Shown piece after piece: positions 6,335 through 7,642 of a stretch of DNA of 7,642 nucleotides. This stretch comes from Rhodospirillales bacterium (lineage in GTDB: Bacteria > Pseudomonadota > Alphaproteobacteria > Rhodospirillales > Casp-alpha2): positions 1 to 7,642 of the forward strand of contig JAJFIE010000253.1 of assembly GCA_021775275.1 (NCBI GenBank), in the 5' to 3' direction. Position numbers and translations under genes: made by a program. The number at the start of each line of letters is the position of its first letter. Position 1 is the stretch's first letter. The notes below the pieces were generated by a model that made no database searches, had not been told where the DNA came from, and saw nothing but the letters and a program-made list of their open reading frames with translations.

Positions 6335-7642
6335 TCCGCGGCCTCCTGCTTGGGTGAAGTCAAGGGCAATGCTTCCAGCGATTTACGAAAGGCCGCGACT
6401 TCGCGGTTAAACTGCCGACGGTCGGTTGGCGCCGCCCAAATACGGGCGACCCGTTCTCGCGGCACACGGTTTCTCAATCGTGGATCCCGTTTACCATCCA
6501 GACGCTGGACCAGCCATTCCTGCCCCAGGCGATAATGACATTCACCCCGGCGACACCCGGTGACCACAACGCCATCCACCATTTTTCGGCTGATAACATA
6601 ATCGATGAACGATGGCGGCAACATACCGGTGCATGGTAAACTGAGGGCACCGATACCAGGGCCGGTTACTTTGGATGTGGCAAGGGCATGATCACAGCCG
6701 AAGATAAGCACCCGACCCGGCCCGGTCAGGCTTGCACAGACATCCTCGGTTGTGGTGCGCATTTCCGCCAGCGTCAAACCCGGCAGATCAATTCCCGGCA
6801 ACAAGTGACCGGCGCGCCGGAAGGGTGTCGCCGTGGGGCAGGATCCGACGCAGATACCGCAGCTCAGACACAACTCGGGATCGACGACTGCCTCGCGCTC
6901 AAAGGCCGCATCATCGCTTCGGGGCTGCATGGTGATGGCGCTGAACGGACAGTCCACGACACACCGTGTACAGCCGTTGCAGTGATCCAGATGAACCACC
7001 GCCGCCGGTTTCCGCTTCAATGGCGGCAACCACGGCATGACCATCAACACCACCGTTGCGGCAAACGACCCGATCCAGATGGCGCCCGGACCCCATAGAT
7101 CGGCAAGCGGATACATCCACAAATAAAACCAGTCCAGATTGACCGGCGATGCGACCTGGGAAAGGTCCTGTATCCCCTGACTTTCCGCCGGTATCACAAT
7201 GCTGAGCACCAGCAGCATCAGAAGTGTTCCAATGGCGAGGCCGCGCGGCGGGTTATAGCGAGCATGGGCAACACGTTGCAGATGGAGCCACATGACCAAC
7301 AGCATAATCAACGGCACGGCGATATGGATGAACACAAGCAAGGTGAAAAATCGGCCGTCCAGATAGCTGGGGGCAAGGAAGTTCCGGGCGATTGGCTCGC
7401 CAAAGATCGGCATCCAGTCGAGCAATTCCGTGGACGCAACGGCAACATATTGCCCCAGCTTGTCGCCCACCAGCCAGTATCCGGAGATCCCGGCGATAAT
7501 GACCATCCACAACATCGGGATACCGGAAATCCACGAAAACCAGCGGTTCCCCCGATATCGGTCGAAAGTGAACTCGCGCACAATGTGAAGCGCCGCCATA
7601 ACAACCAGAGCGTCGGAGGCATACCGGTGGAGGCTGCGCATG
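6331..7642 (-). CDS. Diheme cytochrome b / 2x[4Fe-4S] ferredoxin / MvhD-like fusion, 5' end outside window
   Basis: This is a multi-domain membrane electron-transfer protein; the visible 436 residues, numbered from the Met at 7641, are not the start. The first part is bc1/b6-type cytochrome b. H5 and H19, and H106 and H120, are both 14 apart and form two haem pairs, while helix A lies beyond the window edge. WFYLWMYPLADLW (171-183) resembles the PEWY region. More membrane segments lie at about 136-152 and 186-204. A ferredoxin domain follows, with C221-x2-C224-x2-C227-x3-C231-P and C258-x2-C261-x2-C264-x3-C268-P for two [4Fe-4S] clusters. Last is an MvhD-type hydrogenase iron-sulfur domain (about 308-385) with C316, PCTG (C337), GC363 and ECHY (C368), a likely [2Fe-2S] site. 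It probably moves electrons between quinol and a cytoplasmic partner; direction and partner are unknown. The MvhD part has no hydrogenase or heterodisulfide reductase partner in view. Confidence 0.87.
   Translation of the reverse strand, partial: MRSLHRYASDALVVMAALHIVREFTFDRYRGNRWFSWISGIPMLWMVIIAGISGYWLVGDKLGQYVAVASTELLDWMPIFGEPIARNFLAPSYLDGRFFTLLVFIHIAVPLIMLLVMWLHLQRVAHARYNPPRGLAIGTLLMLLVLSIVIPAESQGIQDLSQVASPVNLDWFYLWMYPLADLWGPGAIWIGSFAATVVLMVMPWLPPLKRKPAAVVHLDHCNGCTRCVVDCPFSAITMQPRSDDAAFEREAVVDPELCLSCGICVGSCPTATPFRRAGHLLPGIDLPGLTLAEMRTTTEDVCASLTGPGRVLIFGCDHALATSKVTGPGIGALSLPCTGMLPPSFIDYVISRKMVDGVVVTGCRRGECHYRLGQEWLVQRLDGKRDPRLRNRVPRERVARIWAAPTDRRQFNREVAAFRKSLEALPLTSPKQEAAE

Noticed and set aside
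5849..6535. Plus-strand open frame of 228 codons
   Set aside because: It runs antisense across the unknown 171-residue gene and the end of the cytochrome b fusion, both supported by overlap and ribosome site. No motifs are seen.

Overview
This window is a denitrification (N2O/NO metabolism) locus from a Gram-negative bacterium, most probably a Pseudomonadota. The evidence is NosR, a NosX/ApbE-type flavin transferase, NnrS and a DNR-type Crp/Fnr regulator side by side. A NosX-like ApbE next to nosR and moderate GC suggest an alphaproteobacterium, but the sequence does not settle the class.

Layout: positions 1-213 are a regulatory region with two Fnr/Dnr-type palindromes. One is placed for nosR and the other appears placed for an unseen divergent gene starting near position 8. 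The plus-strand block nosR (214-2409), apbE/nosX (2406-3389), nnrS (3420-4601) is tightly spaced and reads as one operon. It meets, tail to tail with only 4 bases between, a minus-strand block. In transcription order that block is a 5'-truncated cytochrome b/ferredoxin/MvhD fusion (7642-6331), a one-membrane-segment protein of unknown function (6334-5819), a bacteriohemerythrin (5801-5388) and the dnr-type regulator (5298-4606).

How they may work together: NosR is a membrane flavo-iron-sulfur protein that supports N2O reduction. Its covalent FMN would be attached by the translationally coupled ApbE protein. NnrS is a membrane protein linked to tolerance of nitric oxide. The regulator has the Fnr-family DNA-reading residues that match the boxes upstream of nosR and lacks an N-terminal cysteine cluster, so it is a good candidate for NO-dependent control of the locus. 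The hemerythrin could bind O2 or NO. The most unusual part is the pair formed by the diheme cytochrome b/2x[4Fe-4S]/MvhD fusion and its ATGA-coupled unknown partner. This looks like an uncharacterised membrane electron-transfer module placed in a denitrification regulon. The structural genes nosZDFYL are not in the window.
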